Below are positions 27,927 through 37,441 of a stretch of 64,000 nucleotides of DNA, piece by piece. The stretch comes from Methyloligella halotolerans (lineage in GTDB: Bacteria > Pseudomonadota > Alphaproteobacteria > Rhizobiales > Methyloligellaceae). Numbering within the stretch: the stretch's first letter is position 1; every line of letters starts with the position of its first letter. The notes below the pieces were generated by a model. The model was not told the origin of the DNA. It saw only the letters and a list, made by a program, of their open reading frames with translations, and made no database searches. A program made the position numbers and the translations under genes. The DNA is taken from contig NZ_MASI01000004.1 of NCBI RefSeq assembly GCF_001708935.1, positions 231,140-295,139 on the forward strand, in the 5' to 3' direction.

Positions 27927-28752
27927 GCGCGCCGACCGAAATGAAATCGACGCCGGTCTCGGCGATCCCGCGGACGGTCTCCAGGGTGACGCCGCCTGAA
28001 GCCTCCGTCTGAACCTTCGGCGCCCGCTCGCGAACCATCCGGACAGCCTCTTTCAGCGTCTCCGGATCCATATTGTCCAGCAGCACCGCGTCGATGGGTT
28101 GGGTCAGCGCCTCTTCCAGCTGATCCAGCCGGTCCACCTCAACCTCGATGCGCAATTTGCGCCCGGCTTTCTCTCCCAGATGGCGCTCGATTGCCGCCAG
28201 TGCAGGTTCGATACCGCCGGCCTCGGCAATATGGTTGTCCTTCACCAGCACCGCGTCGAACAGGCCGAAGCGGTGATTGCGTCCGCCGCCGGCCAGCACC
28301 GCGAACTTCTCCAGCGCCCGCAGACCGGGCGTCGTCTTCCGGGTATCGATGATCGTCGCGCCGGTCCCTTCCACCCGCTCCACGAACTGAGCGGTGAGGC
28401 TGGCGATTCCACTTAGCCGGCCCAGGAAATTCAGGGCGACCCGCTCGCCGGTGAGGATGGCCCGCGCCTTGCCGTGAATGTCGGCTACGCCGTCTCCGGC
28501 GGCGACCGCCTCGCCGTCCTCCACGATCGGGTTGAAGTGAAGCTCCGGATCAAAGGCCTTGAAGGCGGCCTCAGCCAGTTCGAGACCTGCGATCACGCCG
28601 TTCTCCCGCGCCACGATGCGGGCATTTCCCAGCGCGCTCTCCGGCACGATGGCATCGGTGGTGACGTCGCCCGCCTGCCCGAGATCTTCGGACAGCGCAA
28701 GCTTGACCAGCTGTGCGACCAGGGGCGGGGGGAGGGTGAGAGGAGATGTCAT
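27880..28752 (-). CDS. nadC: carboxylating nicotinate-nucleotide pyrophosphorylase (quinolinate phosphoribosyltransferase)
   Basis: A 290-residue enzyme converting quinolinate and PRPP to nicotinate mononucleotide, the third step of de novo NAD synthesis. Motifs include LSEDLGQAGDVTTDAIVP, ALNFLGRLSGIASLT, IDTRKTTPGLRALEKFAV (about residues 138-155) and VLLDNMDPETL. It is the last gene of nadA-nadB-nadC (24 bp after nadB) and overlaps the convergent SleB gene by 47 bp. Confidence 0.96.
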   Translation of the reverse strand: MTSPLTLPPPLVAQLVKLALSEDLGQAGDVTTDAIVPESALGNARIVARENGVIAGLELAEAAFKAFDPELHFNPIVEDGEAVAAGDGVADIHGKARAILTGERVALNFLGRLSGIASLTAQFVERVEGTGATIIDTRKTTPGLRALEKFAVLAGGGRNHRFGLFDAVLVKDNHIAEAGGIEPALAAIERHLGEKAGRKLRIEVEVDRLDQLEEALTQPIDAVLLDNMDPETLKEAVRMVRERAPKVQTEASGGVTLETVRGIAETGVDFISVGALTHSPRNLDLSLEWR

Positions 28753-28776
28753 GGAAAGGTGCGGTGCGTCAGGCGC

Positions 28777-30405
28777 CTAAGCATGCAGCGCGGTGACAAC
28801 GCCGGGACGCGCCTCTTCGCCGCCCACCGCGTCCCGTGCGACCGAATCCGCCTCCTCCAGGGTGAAGAAACTGCGCCTGGCCAGCGCCGGATTGGCTTCG
28901 GGGTAATCGCTGCGGAAATGCGCGCCGCGGCTCTCATGCCGGGCAAAAGCCGCCGCGGCAATCAGCTTCGCGGTGGTCAGCATATTCTTCAGGGGCCGGT
29001 CCGGATGGCTCCGCTCGAGCTCAGCGATAACGCGGAGAACCTCCCGCAGGGATTGCTCGTCCCGCACAACGCCGGCCTTTGCCGCCATGGTCTGGCGCAG
29101 CAGGCGAATGCGCCGCGTATCGTCCCGGGCCGCGGGCTCGTCATAGTCGAAGGCGGGCGCGGCATCGCCGCGGTAATTCTGCATGGTGGCCGAAACGTCC
29201 TCGGCAACCCGGGCACCGAACACGACCGCCTCGAGCAGCGAGTTCGACGCAAGCCGGTTGGCACCATGGGCGCCCGTAGAGGCAACCTCGCCGCACGCCC
29301 AAAGGCCGTCGACCGAGGTCCGCCCGTCGGCATCGGTCAGCACGCCGCCCATATGATAGTGCGCCGCAGGGGCCACCGGCACCGGCTCGACGGCCGGGTC
29401 GATCCCCGCTGCCAGACAGGAGGCGTGCACCGTGGGGAAACGCTTGGCGAGGGTCGCCCCGAATGGACGAAGATCGAGGAACGCGCCGGCCCCGCTTACC
29501 ACCTGACGATGCACTGCGCGGGCCACGATATCCCGGGGCGCAAGCTCCGCATCGGGATGCACGCCGCGCATGAAGCGCTTACCGGACTTGTCGATCAGGT
29601 GAGCGCCTTCGCCGCGCAAGGCCTCCGTGGCCAGCGGCGCCGGGTCGGCACCGATGGCGAGCGCGGTCGGATGGAACTGGACGAACTCCGCATCGGCGAT
29701 CACCGCACCGGCCCGCGCGGCCACCGCCACGCCTTCACCTTTCGATTGCGCCGGGTTCGTCGTCACCGCGTAGAGCTGTCCCGCGCCGCCTGTGGCGAGA
29801 ACCACCGCGCGCGCAGGCAGGATACGGCGCTTCGGCCGGTTCTGATCCGCACTGTGCAGCGCGATGCCGGCCACGCGGCCGTCGCTGAGGAGGAGGTCCC
29901 CCGCGTTCCACCCATCCATAACCGTGATGGAGGGCGTGGCGCGCACCGCCTCGATCAGCGCTTGCATGATCGCCTTGCCCGCGGTGTCGCCCTTCACATG
30001 CAGGATACGCCGGCTGGTATGAGCCGCCTCCTGGCCAAGGGCGAGCTTGCCTTCGAGGTCGCGGTCGAACGGGACGCCGTATTCGAGAAGCTCCTCGACG
30101 CGCATCCGCGCTTCACGCGCCATCAGTTCCGCGATGCTGTCTTCCACGATGCCGGCGCCGGCTTCCACCGTGTCGGCCGCATGGGCTTCCGGCGAGTCGC
30201 CTTCGCCGACGGCTGCCGCGATTCCGGCCTGGGCCCAAAAGCTGGAGCCCCCTTCGCCGAACGGCGCGCCAGAGACGACGGTGACCGGCAAGGGTGCCAG
30301 CTTCAGCGCCGTGAACAAGCCGGCAAGCCCGGCCCCGACGACCACGATGCCGCCGTCGGTACCGCGGGCGCGAGTGCCCAATCTGCGCATTTCAGCATCG
30401 CTCAT
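28777..30405 (-). CDS. nadB: L-aspartate oxidase
   Basis: A 542-residue FAD enzyme that oxidises L-aspartate to iminoaspartate for quinolinate synthase. The N-terminal FAD fold IVVVGAGLAGLFTALKLA starts near residue 20. SSFWAQAGIAAAVG, EFVQFHPTALAIG and the late GLWACGEVASTGAHGANRLA (about 374-393) are characteristic of the family, with the C-terminal helical domain following. An ATG at 30390 is an alternative start. It lies 24 bp after nadA and 24 bp before nadC, so a single transcript is likely. Confidence 0.96.
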   Translation of the reverse strand: MSDAEMRRLGTRARGTDGGIVVVGAGLAGLFTALKLAPLPVTVVSGAPFGEGGSSFWAQAGIAAAVGEGDSPEAHAADTVEAGAGIVEDSIAELMAREARMRVEELLEYGVPFDRDLEGKLALGQEAAHTSRRILHVKGDTAGKAIMQALIEAVRATPSITVMDGWNAGDLLLSDGRVAGIALHSADQNRPKRRILPARAVVLATGGAGQLYAVTTNPAQSKGEGVAVAARAGAVIADAEFVQFHPTALAIGADPAPLATEALRGEGAHLIDKSGKRFMRGVHPDAELAPRDIVARAVHRQVVSGAGAFLDLRPFGATLAKRFPTVHASCLAAGIDPAVEPVPVAPAAHYHMGGVLTDADGRTSVDGLWACGEVASTGAHGANRLASNSLLEAVVFGARVAEDVSATMQNYRGDAAPAFDYDEPAARDDTRRIRLLRQTMAAKAGVVRDEQSLREVLRVIAELERSHPDRPLKNMLTTAKLIAAAAFARHESRGAHFRSDYPEANPALARRSFFTLEEADSVARDAVGGEEARPGVVTALHA

Positions 30406-30429
30406 GAGAGGTCTCCTGCCGCAAAGCGC

Positions 30430-31506
30430 CTAGTTGTTGAGGTTGATCATGCGCTCGACCGCCCGGCGCGCTGGCTCCGCAACATCCTCGGGCACCGTGA
30501 CCTCCTCTTTCAGGAAGATCAGGCTGTCGAGGATCTTCGGCAGGGTTATGCGCTTCATATGCGGGCAGAGATTGCACGGCCGCACGAACTCGACGCCGGG
30601 CGTCTCGACAGCGACGTTGTCGCTCATGGAGCACTCGGTCACCAGCAGCACCTTGCTCGGCTGGTTGTCCTGCACCCACTGGATCATGCCGCTCGTCGAA
30701 CCGGTGAAGTCGGACTCGCCGATGACGTCCGGCGGACATTCGGGATGAGCAATGATCTTCACCCCCGGATCGGCTTCCCGATAGGCGCGCAGCTCCTCTG
30801 CCGTGAAGCGCTCGTGCACCTCGCAATGGCCCTTCCAGGTGATGATCTGGACGTCGGTCTTGCTGGCCACGTATTTCGCCAGGAACTCGTCGGGAATCAG
30901 GATCACCCGGTCCGTGCCCATGGACTCGACGACCTTCACCGCGTTGGACGAGGTGCAGCAAATATCGCACTCCGCCTTAACCTCGGCCGAGGTGTTCACA
31001 TAGGTCACGATCGGTACGCCGGGATAGGCTTCCCGGAGCGCGCGGACATCGGCGCCCGTGATCGATTCCGCCAGCGAACAGCCTGCATTGCTGTCGGGAA
31101 TCAGCACCGTCTTGTTGGGGTTCAGGAGCTTGGACGTCTCGGCCATGAAGTGCACGCCGCACTGCACGATCACGTCGGCATCCGCCTTCGCCGCCTCGCG
31201 GGCAAGCTGCAGGGAGTCGCCGACCACGTCGGCCACGCAATGGAAGATCTCCGGCGTCATGTAGTTATGCGCCAGAACCACCGCGTTCCGGTGCTTCTTC
31301 AGGTCGTTGATCGCCTTCACATAGGGGGCGAAGCCGGGCCATTCGATCGGCGGAATCACCCGCTTCACGCGCTCGTAGAGATGCGCGGTCTCGCGCTCCA
31401 CTTCAGGCGTGTAGGCAAGCTCCGGGATCAAATGGTCAGGCAGCGGCGCACCCTCATACGGATTGAGAATCTCGTGGGAGTGCGTTTCCTGAGGTGTCCC
31501 CGCCAT
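30430..31506 (-). CDS. nadA: quinolinate synthase A
   Basis: A 358-residue [4Fe-4S] enzyme condensing iminoaspartate and dihydroxyacetone phosphate to quinolinate. Key segments are [37 protein letters not shown] (cluster cysteine), [17 protein letters not shown] and the late [14 protein letters not shown]. The start at 31506 (MAGTPQETH) has GGAGAG eight bases upstream. An ATG at 31572 in the same frame lies inside the operator palindrome and is rejected. First gene of the nadABC operon. Confidence 0.96.
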   Translation of the reverse strand: MAGTPQETHSHEILNPYEGAPLPDHLIPELAYTPEVERETAHLYERVKRVIPPIEWPGFAPYVKAINDLKKHRNAVVLAHNYMTPEIFHCVADVVGDSLQLAREAAKADADVIVQCGVHFMAETSKLLNPNKTVLIPDSNAGCSLAESITGADVRALREAYPGVPIVTYVNTSAEVKAECDICCTSSNAVKVVESMGTDRVILIPDEFLAKYVASKTDVQIITWKGHCEVHERFTAEELRAYREADPGVKIIAHPECPPDVIGESDFTGSTSGMIQWVQDNQPSKVLLVTECSMSDNVAVETPGVEFVRPCNLCPHMKRITLPKILDSLIFLKEEVTVPEDVAEPARRAVERMINLNN

Positions 31507-31564
31507 GGTCTGAACTCTCCGTTCGGTATGCCCTTGATTGATACGACCCATAATGGGATAGGTA

Positions 31565-31581
31565 ATACTCATTATGAGTAT
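31565..31581. promoter_or_regulatory. 17-bp palindromic operator of nadABC, candidate NadQ site
   Basis: ATACTCAT-T-ATGAGTAT is a perfect odd palindrome centred at 31573, about 65 bp upstream of the nadA start. NadQ is known from comparative genomics as a nadABC regulator in rhizobia, and a nadQ-family gene lies 3 kb away at 34712-35727. Site assignment is inference from context. Confidence 0.7.
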
Positions 31582-31608
31582 ATATAGGGCGTTAAATTAC
31601 CGGCACAA
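31579..31608 (-). promoter_or_regulatory. probable nadABC promoter
   Basis: On the minus strand TTGTGC (31608-31603) and TATATA (31584-31579) are separated by 18 bp. The -10 overlaps the palindrome, so a bound repressor would block the polymerase. Confidence 0.5.
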
Positions 31609-31734
31609 GGTCTTCAGGCCCTGTGCCGGCGAAGGGCAGCACCTCCGCCGCCCCCCTGAATGGATATCTCACTTCGGACTATAAGAGCAGTTCGAACCGA
31701 TTTCCAGAGGAACGGCGCAGGAAGGTTGGCAGGT

Positions 31735-32871
31735 CTAGCCGTCCGTCTTGTCTGCCTTCGTCAGCCGGATCAGCTTGCCGTCGGTCCCGTCGGTGAGCGC
31801 CCAAACGGCGCCATCGGGGCCTTGGCCGACATCGCGAATGCGGGACCCCATATCAAGCCGCTCCTCGCCGGTGATCTTGTCGCCGTCGAAGGTCAGCCGG
31901 ATGATGGCGGAAGACGACATGCCTGCCAGCAGCGCATCGCCGTCCCACTCGGGAATCGCCTTGCCCGTATAGAAGGTGAAGCCCGAAGGCGAGATCACCG
32001 GGTTCCAGTATTTCACCGCGTCTTCGAACTCTGGATGGGTCGGCGGATTCGGGATTTTCGTGTCGTCGTAATTGTTGCCCCAGCTCACCACGGGCCAGCC
32101 GTAGTTCTTGCCGGCCTCCGGCTTGTTGATCTCGTCGCCGCCCTTGGGGCCGAGTTCGACGGTCCAGAGCTCGCCCGTGTCGGGCTTGATGGCGGCGCCC
32201 TGCACATTGCGGTGACCGTAGGACCAGATCTCCGGCAGTGCCTTGTCGTCGCCAACGAAAGGATTGTCGTCCGGCACGCTACCGTCCTTGTTGATGCGGA
32301 TGACCTTGCCGAGGTCGGTCTTCAGATCCTGCGCCGGATCGAACTGGAAGCGCTCGCCCGTGGTGATGAACAGCTTGCCGTCCGGAGCGAACGCGAGGCG
32401 GGAGCCGAAATGGTTCGGTCCTTTGATCTTGGGCTTCTGACGGAAGATCACTTCAACGTCGGTGAGCTTGCCGTCCTTCAGCTTGCCCCGGGCCGCCGCC
32501 GTGCCGGCTTTGCCGTCTTTGCCGGGCTCCGCGTAGGTCAGATAGATGTAGTTGTTCGTCTCGAACTCGGGATCGAGCGCCACATCCAGCAGCCCGCCCT
32601 GACCGTTGGCCCAAACCTCCGGGACACCCTCGATGGGATCGGAGACCTTGCCGTCCTTGGAGACCTTCACCAGGTCGCCGTTCTTCTCGGTCACCAGCAC
32701 CTCGCCGTCGGGCAGGAAGGCGAAGCCCCAGGGGCTCTTGAGCTGGGCGATGGTCTCGACCGCGATCGGACCGGCCTCGCTCTTCACCGTTTCGTTCAAC
32801 GCGAGAGCCGGCTGGCTGAGGAGCAAAAGAGCGGCCAGCGCGCCCGCAAAATGGATCGGCTTCAATGACAT
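31735..32871 (-). CDS. periplasmic PQQ-dependent sugar dehydrogenase (soluble aldose type)
   Basis: A 378-residue protein. The start at 32871 opens a signal peptide (HFAGALAALLLLSQPALA). The mature part is a six-bladed beta-propeller of the YliI/soluble glucose dehydrogenase family: LKSPWGFAFLPDGEVLVTEK, NGQGGLLDVALDPEFETN, FGSRLAFAPDGKLFITTGE, SYGHRNVQG and ELGPKGGDEINKPEAGKNYG (a PQQ/Ca2+-binding region). It should oxidise aldoses in the periplasm and pass electrons to a cytochrome or quinone. It stands alone between nadA and malic enzyme. Confidence 0.9.
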   Translation of the reverse strand: MSLKPIHFAGALAALLLLSQPALALNETVKSEAGPIAVETIAQLKSPWGFAFLPDGEVLVTEKNGDLVKVSKDGKVSDPIEGVPEVWANGQGGLLDVALDPEFETNNYIYLTYAEPGKDGKAGTAAARGKLKDGKLTDVEVIFRQKPKIKGPNHFGSRLAFAPDGKLFITTGERFQFDPAQDLKTDLGKVIRINKDGSVPDDNPFVGDDKALPEIWSYGHRNVQGAAIKPDTGELWTVELGPKGGDEINKPEAGKNYGWPVVSWGNNYDDTKIPNPPTHPEFEDAVKYWNPVISPSGFTFYTGKAIPEWDGDALLAGMSSSAIIRLTFDGDKITGEERLDMGSRIRDVGQGPDGAVWALTDGTDGKLIRLTKADKTDG

Positions 32872-32981
32872 ATCGAACTCTCTAGAAAGAAATTTGTGGC
32901 CACCTGCCCAAAACGCCGCCGGTGCTCTTAAGTTCATGGACGACGGGTGTGGCCCTCGCGTGACGCAACGGAAGATATGCA

Positions 32982-34715
32982 ATGACCGTGCAATCGTCGG
33001 ATGAGATCGATCCGCTTGAGATCGAGGTGGGCGGCAGGGCCCTTCTGACGGAACCGCTGCTGAACAAGGGGCTCGCCTTCACCGTGGAGGAGCGCAGCGC
33101 ATTCGGGCTGCATGGCCTGCTGCCGCCCCATATCGAGACCCTGGAGGAGCAGGTGGAGCGCCGCCTCATCGCGGTGCGGCGCTTGCGGACGAATGCGGAG
33201 CGGTACCACTTCCTCTCCGACTTGCAGGACGAGAACGAGACGCTCTTCTACGCCCTTATCACCTCCCATCTCTCCGAGATGCTGCCGATCATCTACACGC
33301 CCACGGTCGGCCAGGGCTGCCAGGAATTCAGCGATTATTGGCGTTACCCGCGCGGTCTTTTCCTCAGCCTTCCCTATAAGGACCGGATCGCCGAGATCCT
33401 GTCCCACCCGCGCTACGATCGTGTCGAGACCATCGTCGTCTCCGATGGCGAGCGGGTCCTGGGGCTCGGCGACCAAGGGGTTGGCGGCATGGGTATTCCG
33501 GTCGGAAAGCTCGCCCTCTACACCGCCTGCGGCGGACTCAACCCCGCCACGACGCTGCCAGTGTTCCTCGATGTCGGAACCGACAACCAGGCCAGGCTCG
33601 ACGATCCGCTCTATATCGGCTGGCGGCACGCCCGGGTGCGTGGCCCGGAATACGACGCTTTCGTGGAGAGCTTCGTCTCGGCCTTGGAAGAGCGCTGGCC
33701 CAACGTGCTTCTGCAATGGGAGGATTTCGCCCGCGGCCAGGCGGGTACGCTGCTGAACCGCTATCGGGACCGGCTCCTCACCTTCAACGACGATATTCAG
33801 GGCACCGCGGCCGTGGCCGCCGGCACCTTGCTCGCCGCCATGCATGTCTCCGGCGTTGCGTTCAAGGACCAGCGCATCGTCATTGTTGGCGCCGGCTCTG
33901 CCGGGTGCGGCATCGCCAAGCTCATCCTGCACCAGATGGTCGAGTCCGGACTTTCCGAGGCGGAGGCCCGGCGGCGCTTCCATGCGGTCGATATCGACGG
34001 TCTGCTGGTGGAGGGGATGCCCGGCCTGTTGGATTTCCAGCAACCCTTCGCCCAGCCCCGGGAGGCGGTCGCGGATTGGAAGCGCAAAGGCGCCGGCAAG
34101 ATCACCCTCGAAGACGTCGTCGCCAACGCCAAGCCCACTCTCATGATCGGCGTATCGGCCCAGCCGGGCATCTTCCACGAGGAGCTGGTGCGGACCATGG
34201 CGGCCAATGTCGACCGGCCGGTGATCATGCCCCTATCCAATCCGACCTCCCGCGCCGAGGCCATGCCCAAGGATCTCGTCGAATGGACCGACGGCCGCGT
34301 GATCACCTGCACCGGCAGCCCCTTCACGCCCGTCGAGTATGGAGGCCGGCTGCACGTCATCGACCAGACCAATAACGCCTATATCTTCCCGGGGCTCGGC
34401 CTCGGCGTTCTCGCCGTGGGGGCGCGGCGTGTCAGCGATGGCATGTTTGCCGCCGCGGCCCGTGCGCTTGCGGCCATTTCGCCGGCACGGAAGGACCCGC
34501 ATGCGTCGCTTCTCCCGCCGACGGATTCTCTCAGGGATGTGGCGATCGCCATTGCCGCTGCCGTGGCCAAGCGCGCCCGCGATGAAGGTTTGTGCGATGC
34601 GTTCGAGGATGACGATCTGCCTCTGCTGCTCGCCAAGAAGCAGTGGCGCCCCGTCTATCGTCTTTACGTGAAGAAACCCGGCTATCGGCGCATCCCGCAA
34701 CGGCCGGACCTTTAG
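32982..34715 (+). CDS. NAD-dependent malic enzyme (large, SfcA/MaeA-type)
   Basis: A 577-residue enzyme decarboxylating L-malate to pyruvate. It has YTPTVGQGCQEFSDYWRYPR (substrate loop, including the catalytic Tyr), GLGDQGVGGMGIPVGKLALY, the metal-binding TFNDDIQGTAAVAAGTL and the nucleotide fold IVIVGAGSAGCGIAKL. The length and eukaryote/E. coli SfcA-like architecture differ from the MaeB-phosphotransacetylase fusions common in rhizobia. Coenzyme preference cannot be settled by eye. It ends convergently against nadQ with a 4-bp overlap. Confidence 0.93.
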   Translation: MTVQSSDEIDPLEIEVGGRALLTEPLLNKGLAFTVEERSAFGLHGLLPPHIETLEEQVERRLIAVRRLRTNAERYHFLSDLQDENETLFYALITSHLSEMLPIIYTPTVGQGCQEFSDYWRYPRGLFLSLPYKDRIAEILSHPRYDRVETIVVSDGERVLGLGDQGVGGMGIPVGKLALYTACGGLNPATTLPVFLDVGTDNQARLDDPLYIGWRHARVRGPEYDAFVESFVSALEERWPNVLLQWEDFARGQAGTLLNRYRDRLLTFNDDIQGTAAVAAGTLLAAMHVSGVAFKDQRIVIVGAGSAGCGIAKLILHQMVESGLSEAEARRRFHAVDIDGLLVEGMPGLLDFQQPFAQPREAVADWKRKGAGKITLEDVVANAKPTLMIGVSAQPGIFHEELVRTMAANVDRPVIMPLSNPTSRAEAMPKDLVEWTDGRVITCTGSPFTPVEYGGRLHVIDQTNNAYIFPGLGLGVLAVGARRVSDGMFAAAARALAAISPARKDPHASLLPPTDSLRDVAIAIAAAVAKRARDEGLCDAFEDDDLPLLLAKKQWRPVYRLYVKKPGYRRIPQRPDL

Positions 34716-35727
34716 CCCCGGGCGGCTTTGACGCGTAGGCCAGGCGCCGGACGCTCCAGCACCACCTCTCGGCGGAAGCGGTAGAGCCGCGCCGGCCGGC
34801 CGCCGGTTTGGGTCGAGACCCCGCCCGTCTGCTCAACCAGCCCGGCATTCTCCACGAGACGGCGGAAATTCTGCTTATGGAGCAGCGTGCCGGAGATCGC
34901 CTCCACCGTCTGCTGCAGGTCGAAGAGCGTGAACTCCGCCGGCAGCAGCTCGAAAACCACCGGGCGGTATTTCAGCTTGCCCCGCAGCCGGCTGATGGCC
35001 GTCGCCAGGATTCGCCGATGATCGAATTCCATGGGACGTCCGAGTTCTGGCAAGTCGGGCCAGTCGCTCGCGGCGATCCGGCCGTCGCGTTTCGCCTCCG
35101 TCACCAGACCGGCCTCGTAGAGCAGCTCGTAGCGCTCCAGCACCTTCTCCTCGTCCCACCCGCCGTCTCCGATGCCGAAGCCGATCTTGAGGCGTTCCTC
35201 GCGGCCAAGCGGGCGCACGGGGCGATCCGGCCGGGGCGGGCGCCTCGCCCATTCCTTCAGACGCGGCTCGATCTCATCGGTGAGGATCTTCGGCTTGCCC
35301 TTCCGCCAGTCTTCCCAGGGGAAATAGGCATACCAGGCGACCAGTGCGACCCGCGCAAATCCTCGACGGTGCCGCGGGTCAGGGCGAGGTAGCCGACCGA
35401 GAGCATGTGCGAGACCGCCTGGGCGGCCTCAGCATGGCGCCCGCGATCGCCGAACGTGTAGAGCTGCTCCACATAGCCGAGATCGAGACCGGTCTGTTCC
35501 TCCACCCAGCTCCGCAAGCCGATCTCCAGCGTGCGGTGCTCGCGCGGGCTGAACGGTCCGAAGGGCAGGGCATCGAATTCACCGGAGCCGACAGCGCCGG
35601 GGCGCACGACGAGGATCTGGGGCTGCTGCTCGCGCACCGTCACGATGGCGGCGTTCAGCCCGAGTTCGATATGGAGGTCGGGAGAGTGGGGGTCGTCGGA
35701 GTCGGGCGGAGGCGTAGAGGCAGCCAT
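34712..35727 (-). CDS. nadQ: NadQ-family transcriptional regulator, NUDIX-like + winged helix (one frameshift)
   Basis: About 338 residues after repair. The N-terminal half is a NUDIX-like domain (LGLNAAIVTVREQQPQILVV; LPFGPFSPREHRTLEIGLRS; QLYTFGDRGRH). The C-terminal half is a winged-helix domain (FELLPAEFTLFDLQQTVEAI; HKQNFRRLVENAGLVEQTGG; GGRPARLYRFR). This order defines COG4111/NadQ, a regulator of nadABC in rhizobia. The frame slips at a CCC run (35350-35352, GGG on the coding strand): VEDLRG is in the first frame, VALVAWYAYFPWEDWRKGKP in the second; one added G joins them. It begins 3 bp after the phosphatase gene, so it is co-transcribed with it. Confidence 0.85.
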
Positions 35728-35730
35728 GGC

Positions 35731-36285
35731 TTACGCCGCGAGCTGAGCGTCGAGCCTGAAAACCCGTCCCTCGGCTGCGATCTCGCCATCGCCGATAGCT
35801 TCCACCGCCTCGATCATCCGGCCCTGGCGTTCCAGCAGGGCATCTGCCAAGGCGACCAGCCTGCGGTTCGGATAGGCTGTCGACGAGGCTTGGCGCAAAG
35901 CCTTCGCGATCTCGAATTCGCAGGCCTCCGGATTAAGCGAGCACAACACGATGAAGGCCGCGGCCGTCGATCGGCTGATCCCGGCCCAGCAATGGATGAG
36001 CAGCGGCGCCTCGCGTTCCCAGCTCTGGGCGAAGGCGATCAGCTCTTCCACGTGGTTCTGGCACGGCACGACGTAGCCGTGCTCCGGCTCGCTGACGTCG
36101 TTCATCGCGAGCTTCAGATGCCGGGCTGGCTCGATTCCAGCTGGCGTGTCGATCAACATGTCGTTGTTGATGAGGGTCACCACATGGCTCACCCCGGCAT
36201 CCGCCACGGTTCCGGCCACCCGGCTCAGCGGCGAAACGTAGATGGTCTGCTTTATGACGCCGTCAGGTTGCAACTGCTCGCCCAT
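35731..36285 (-). CDS. protein tyrosine/dual-specificity phosphatase-like protein
   Basis: A 184-residue protein with the cysteine-phosphatase P-loop IHCWAGISRST: nucleophile Cys99, Arg105, and probable general acid Asp63 in AMNDVSE. There is no signal peptide. It resembles the rhizobial tyrosine-phosphatase-like proteins found next to nadQ. The stop is 3 bp before the nadQ start; an HD hydrolase gene lies 94 bp upstream on the same strand. The substrate is not known; a role tied to NAD or nucleotide metabolism is suggested only by this conserved neighbourhood. Confidence 0.85.
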   Translation of the reverse strand: MGEQLQPDGVIKQTIYVSPLSRVAGTVADAGVSHVVTLINNDMLIDTPAGIEPARHLKLAMNDVSEPEHGYVVPCQNHVEELIAFAQSWEREAPLLIHCWAGISRSTAAAFIVLCSLNPEACEFEIAKALRQASSTAYPNRRLVALADALLERQGRMIEAVEAIGDGEIAAEGRVFRLDAQLAA

Positions 36286-36379
36286 TTCGAATCACCCTCT
36301 CGAACCGCTTCCTGCCCGTTTTTCATGGCAGAATGACGGTTTTTCCGCGCATCGCCAACGTAAAGCGGGAAAAAGTTGC

Positions 36380-36994
36380 TCAGATGTGAAGCTGGCCGAA
36401 CCGCTTGAGAAAAAGCTTCTGAGCTTCGTCGGCCGGCAGGGGCTTCAGACGCTCGAGTTTCTTCCGCAGCGGCTCCGGAACGCCACGCGGGCTGCCGAAG
36501 AAACGGCGGGCCTCCGGCGCTTCGAAACCGGCCAGCACCGTCGCCTCGTAATAGGCCGCGATCCGGTCCCCGCGCTTCACCAGTTGTTCAATCCCTGCGG
36601 GTGGTTCCGGCGGCAGTCCGAACCGCAGATAGACCGCTGCCATGAGGCGGTGTTCGAACGCTTTGTAGTCGAAGTGCAGCGCCGCCTTGAACGGGCTGAT
36701 CAGGTCGCCGATCACGTACTCGGCCGCGTCGTGAAGCAGCGCCGCGAGACGCCACTTCGGGTCCAGCGTCGGGCGGATCGCGCAGACAATCTCTTCCACC
36801 ATCACGCTGTGCTGGGCGACTGAAAGCGCGTGCAGGCCCTCGGTCTGTCCGTTCCAGCGCGAAACCCGCGCAAGTCCATGAGCAATATCGGAAATTTCGA
36901 TGTCGAGGGGCGAGGGGTCGAGCAAGTCGAGCCGCCGGCCGCTCAGCATCCGCTGCCAGGCGCGCGCCTTATTCGCAGAGGCGGGACTAGTCAT
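36380..36994 (-). CDS. HD-domain hydrolase (YfbR/5'-nucleotidase-like)
   Basis: A 204-residue metal-dependent phosphohydrolase. The HD signature is visible as LSVAQHSVMVEEI (His62) and AALLHDAAEYVIGDLISPFK (His88-Asp89, later Asp97), the YfbR-like layout of deoxynucleotide 5'-nucleotidases. FEHRLMAAVYLRFGLP follows. First gene of an apparent HD hydrolase / phosphatase / nadQ operon. A nucleotidase acting near NAD metabolism is a reasonable guess, unproven. Confidence 0.87.
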   Translation of the reverse strand: MTSPASANKARAWQRMLSGRRLDLLDPSPLDIEISDIAHGLARVSRWNGQTEGLHALSVAQHSVMVEEIVCAIRPTLDPKWRLAALLHDAAEYVIGDLISPFKAALHFDYKAFEHRLMAAVYLRFGLPPEPPAGIEQLVKRGDRIAAYYEATVLAGFEAPEARRFFGSPRGVPEPLRKKLERLKPLPADEAQKLFLKRFGQLHI

Positions 36995-37151
36995 GGCTCG
37001 CCGAGATCTTGGCCAACAGCCACGCCCCTTCTATCGGCTTCCGGAAAACTTGCAAAATCGATGTCGTGCAACTGGACGAAGAGAGCATAATATGCAGGGT
37101 AACTTTCCGCGAGGGGCCGCTCGTTCAATGCCGTCACAGGGAGCATGACAC

Positions 37152-37397
37152 ATGGCAAGAACCAAGCTGACCAGGTATTCGCTAGCGTATAATTCAACCA
37201 ATAGTCGTTGGGAGCTTAAGAACGAATCCACGAAGGATGTGGTCAAGAAGTTCAAGACAAAAGCCGACGCGATCAAGGGCGGCGTGCTCGAGAAGGCCGT
37301 AAAAGAGGGATCGGTCCGGATCAAGAAGCGCGACGGCAAGATCCAGGAAGAGCGGACCTATCCGCGCAACCGGGATCCGAGGGGCTCCAAGGGTTAG
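37152..37397 (+). CDS. DUF2188 domain-containing protein
   Basis: An 81-residue basic protein of the DUF2188 type. After RYSLAYNSTNSRWELKNEST comes a KKFKTKADAIKGGVLEK helix and VRIKKRDGKIQEERTYPRN, the strand-helix-strand pattern of the family. It is very Lys/Arg-rich and has no known function. It stands alone between the HD hydrolase and tag. Confidence 0.8.
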   Translation: MARTKLTRYSLAYNSTNSRWELKNESTKDVVKKFKTKADAIKGGVLEKAVKEGSVRIKKRDGKIQEERTYPRNRDPRGSKG

Positions 37398-37441
37398 TCA
37401 GTTTGGCGGGGCCCTCAGGGAGACGCCGCGGGCTGCAACGG

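Noticed and set aside
31570..31572. ATG at 31572 as the nadA start
   Set aside because: It lies in the centre of the operator palindrome and has no ribosome binding site; 31506 fits the family and has GGAGAG.
28474..31587. A 1037-codon open frame on the plus strand across nadC, nadB and nadA
   Set aside because: It is the antisense shadow of three unmistakable genes; high GC content keeps such frames open. Its translation is Arg/His/Gly-rich without domains.
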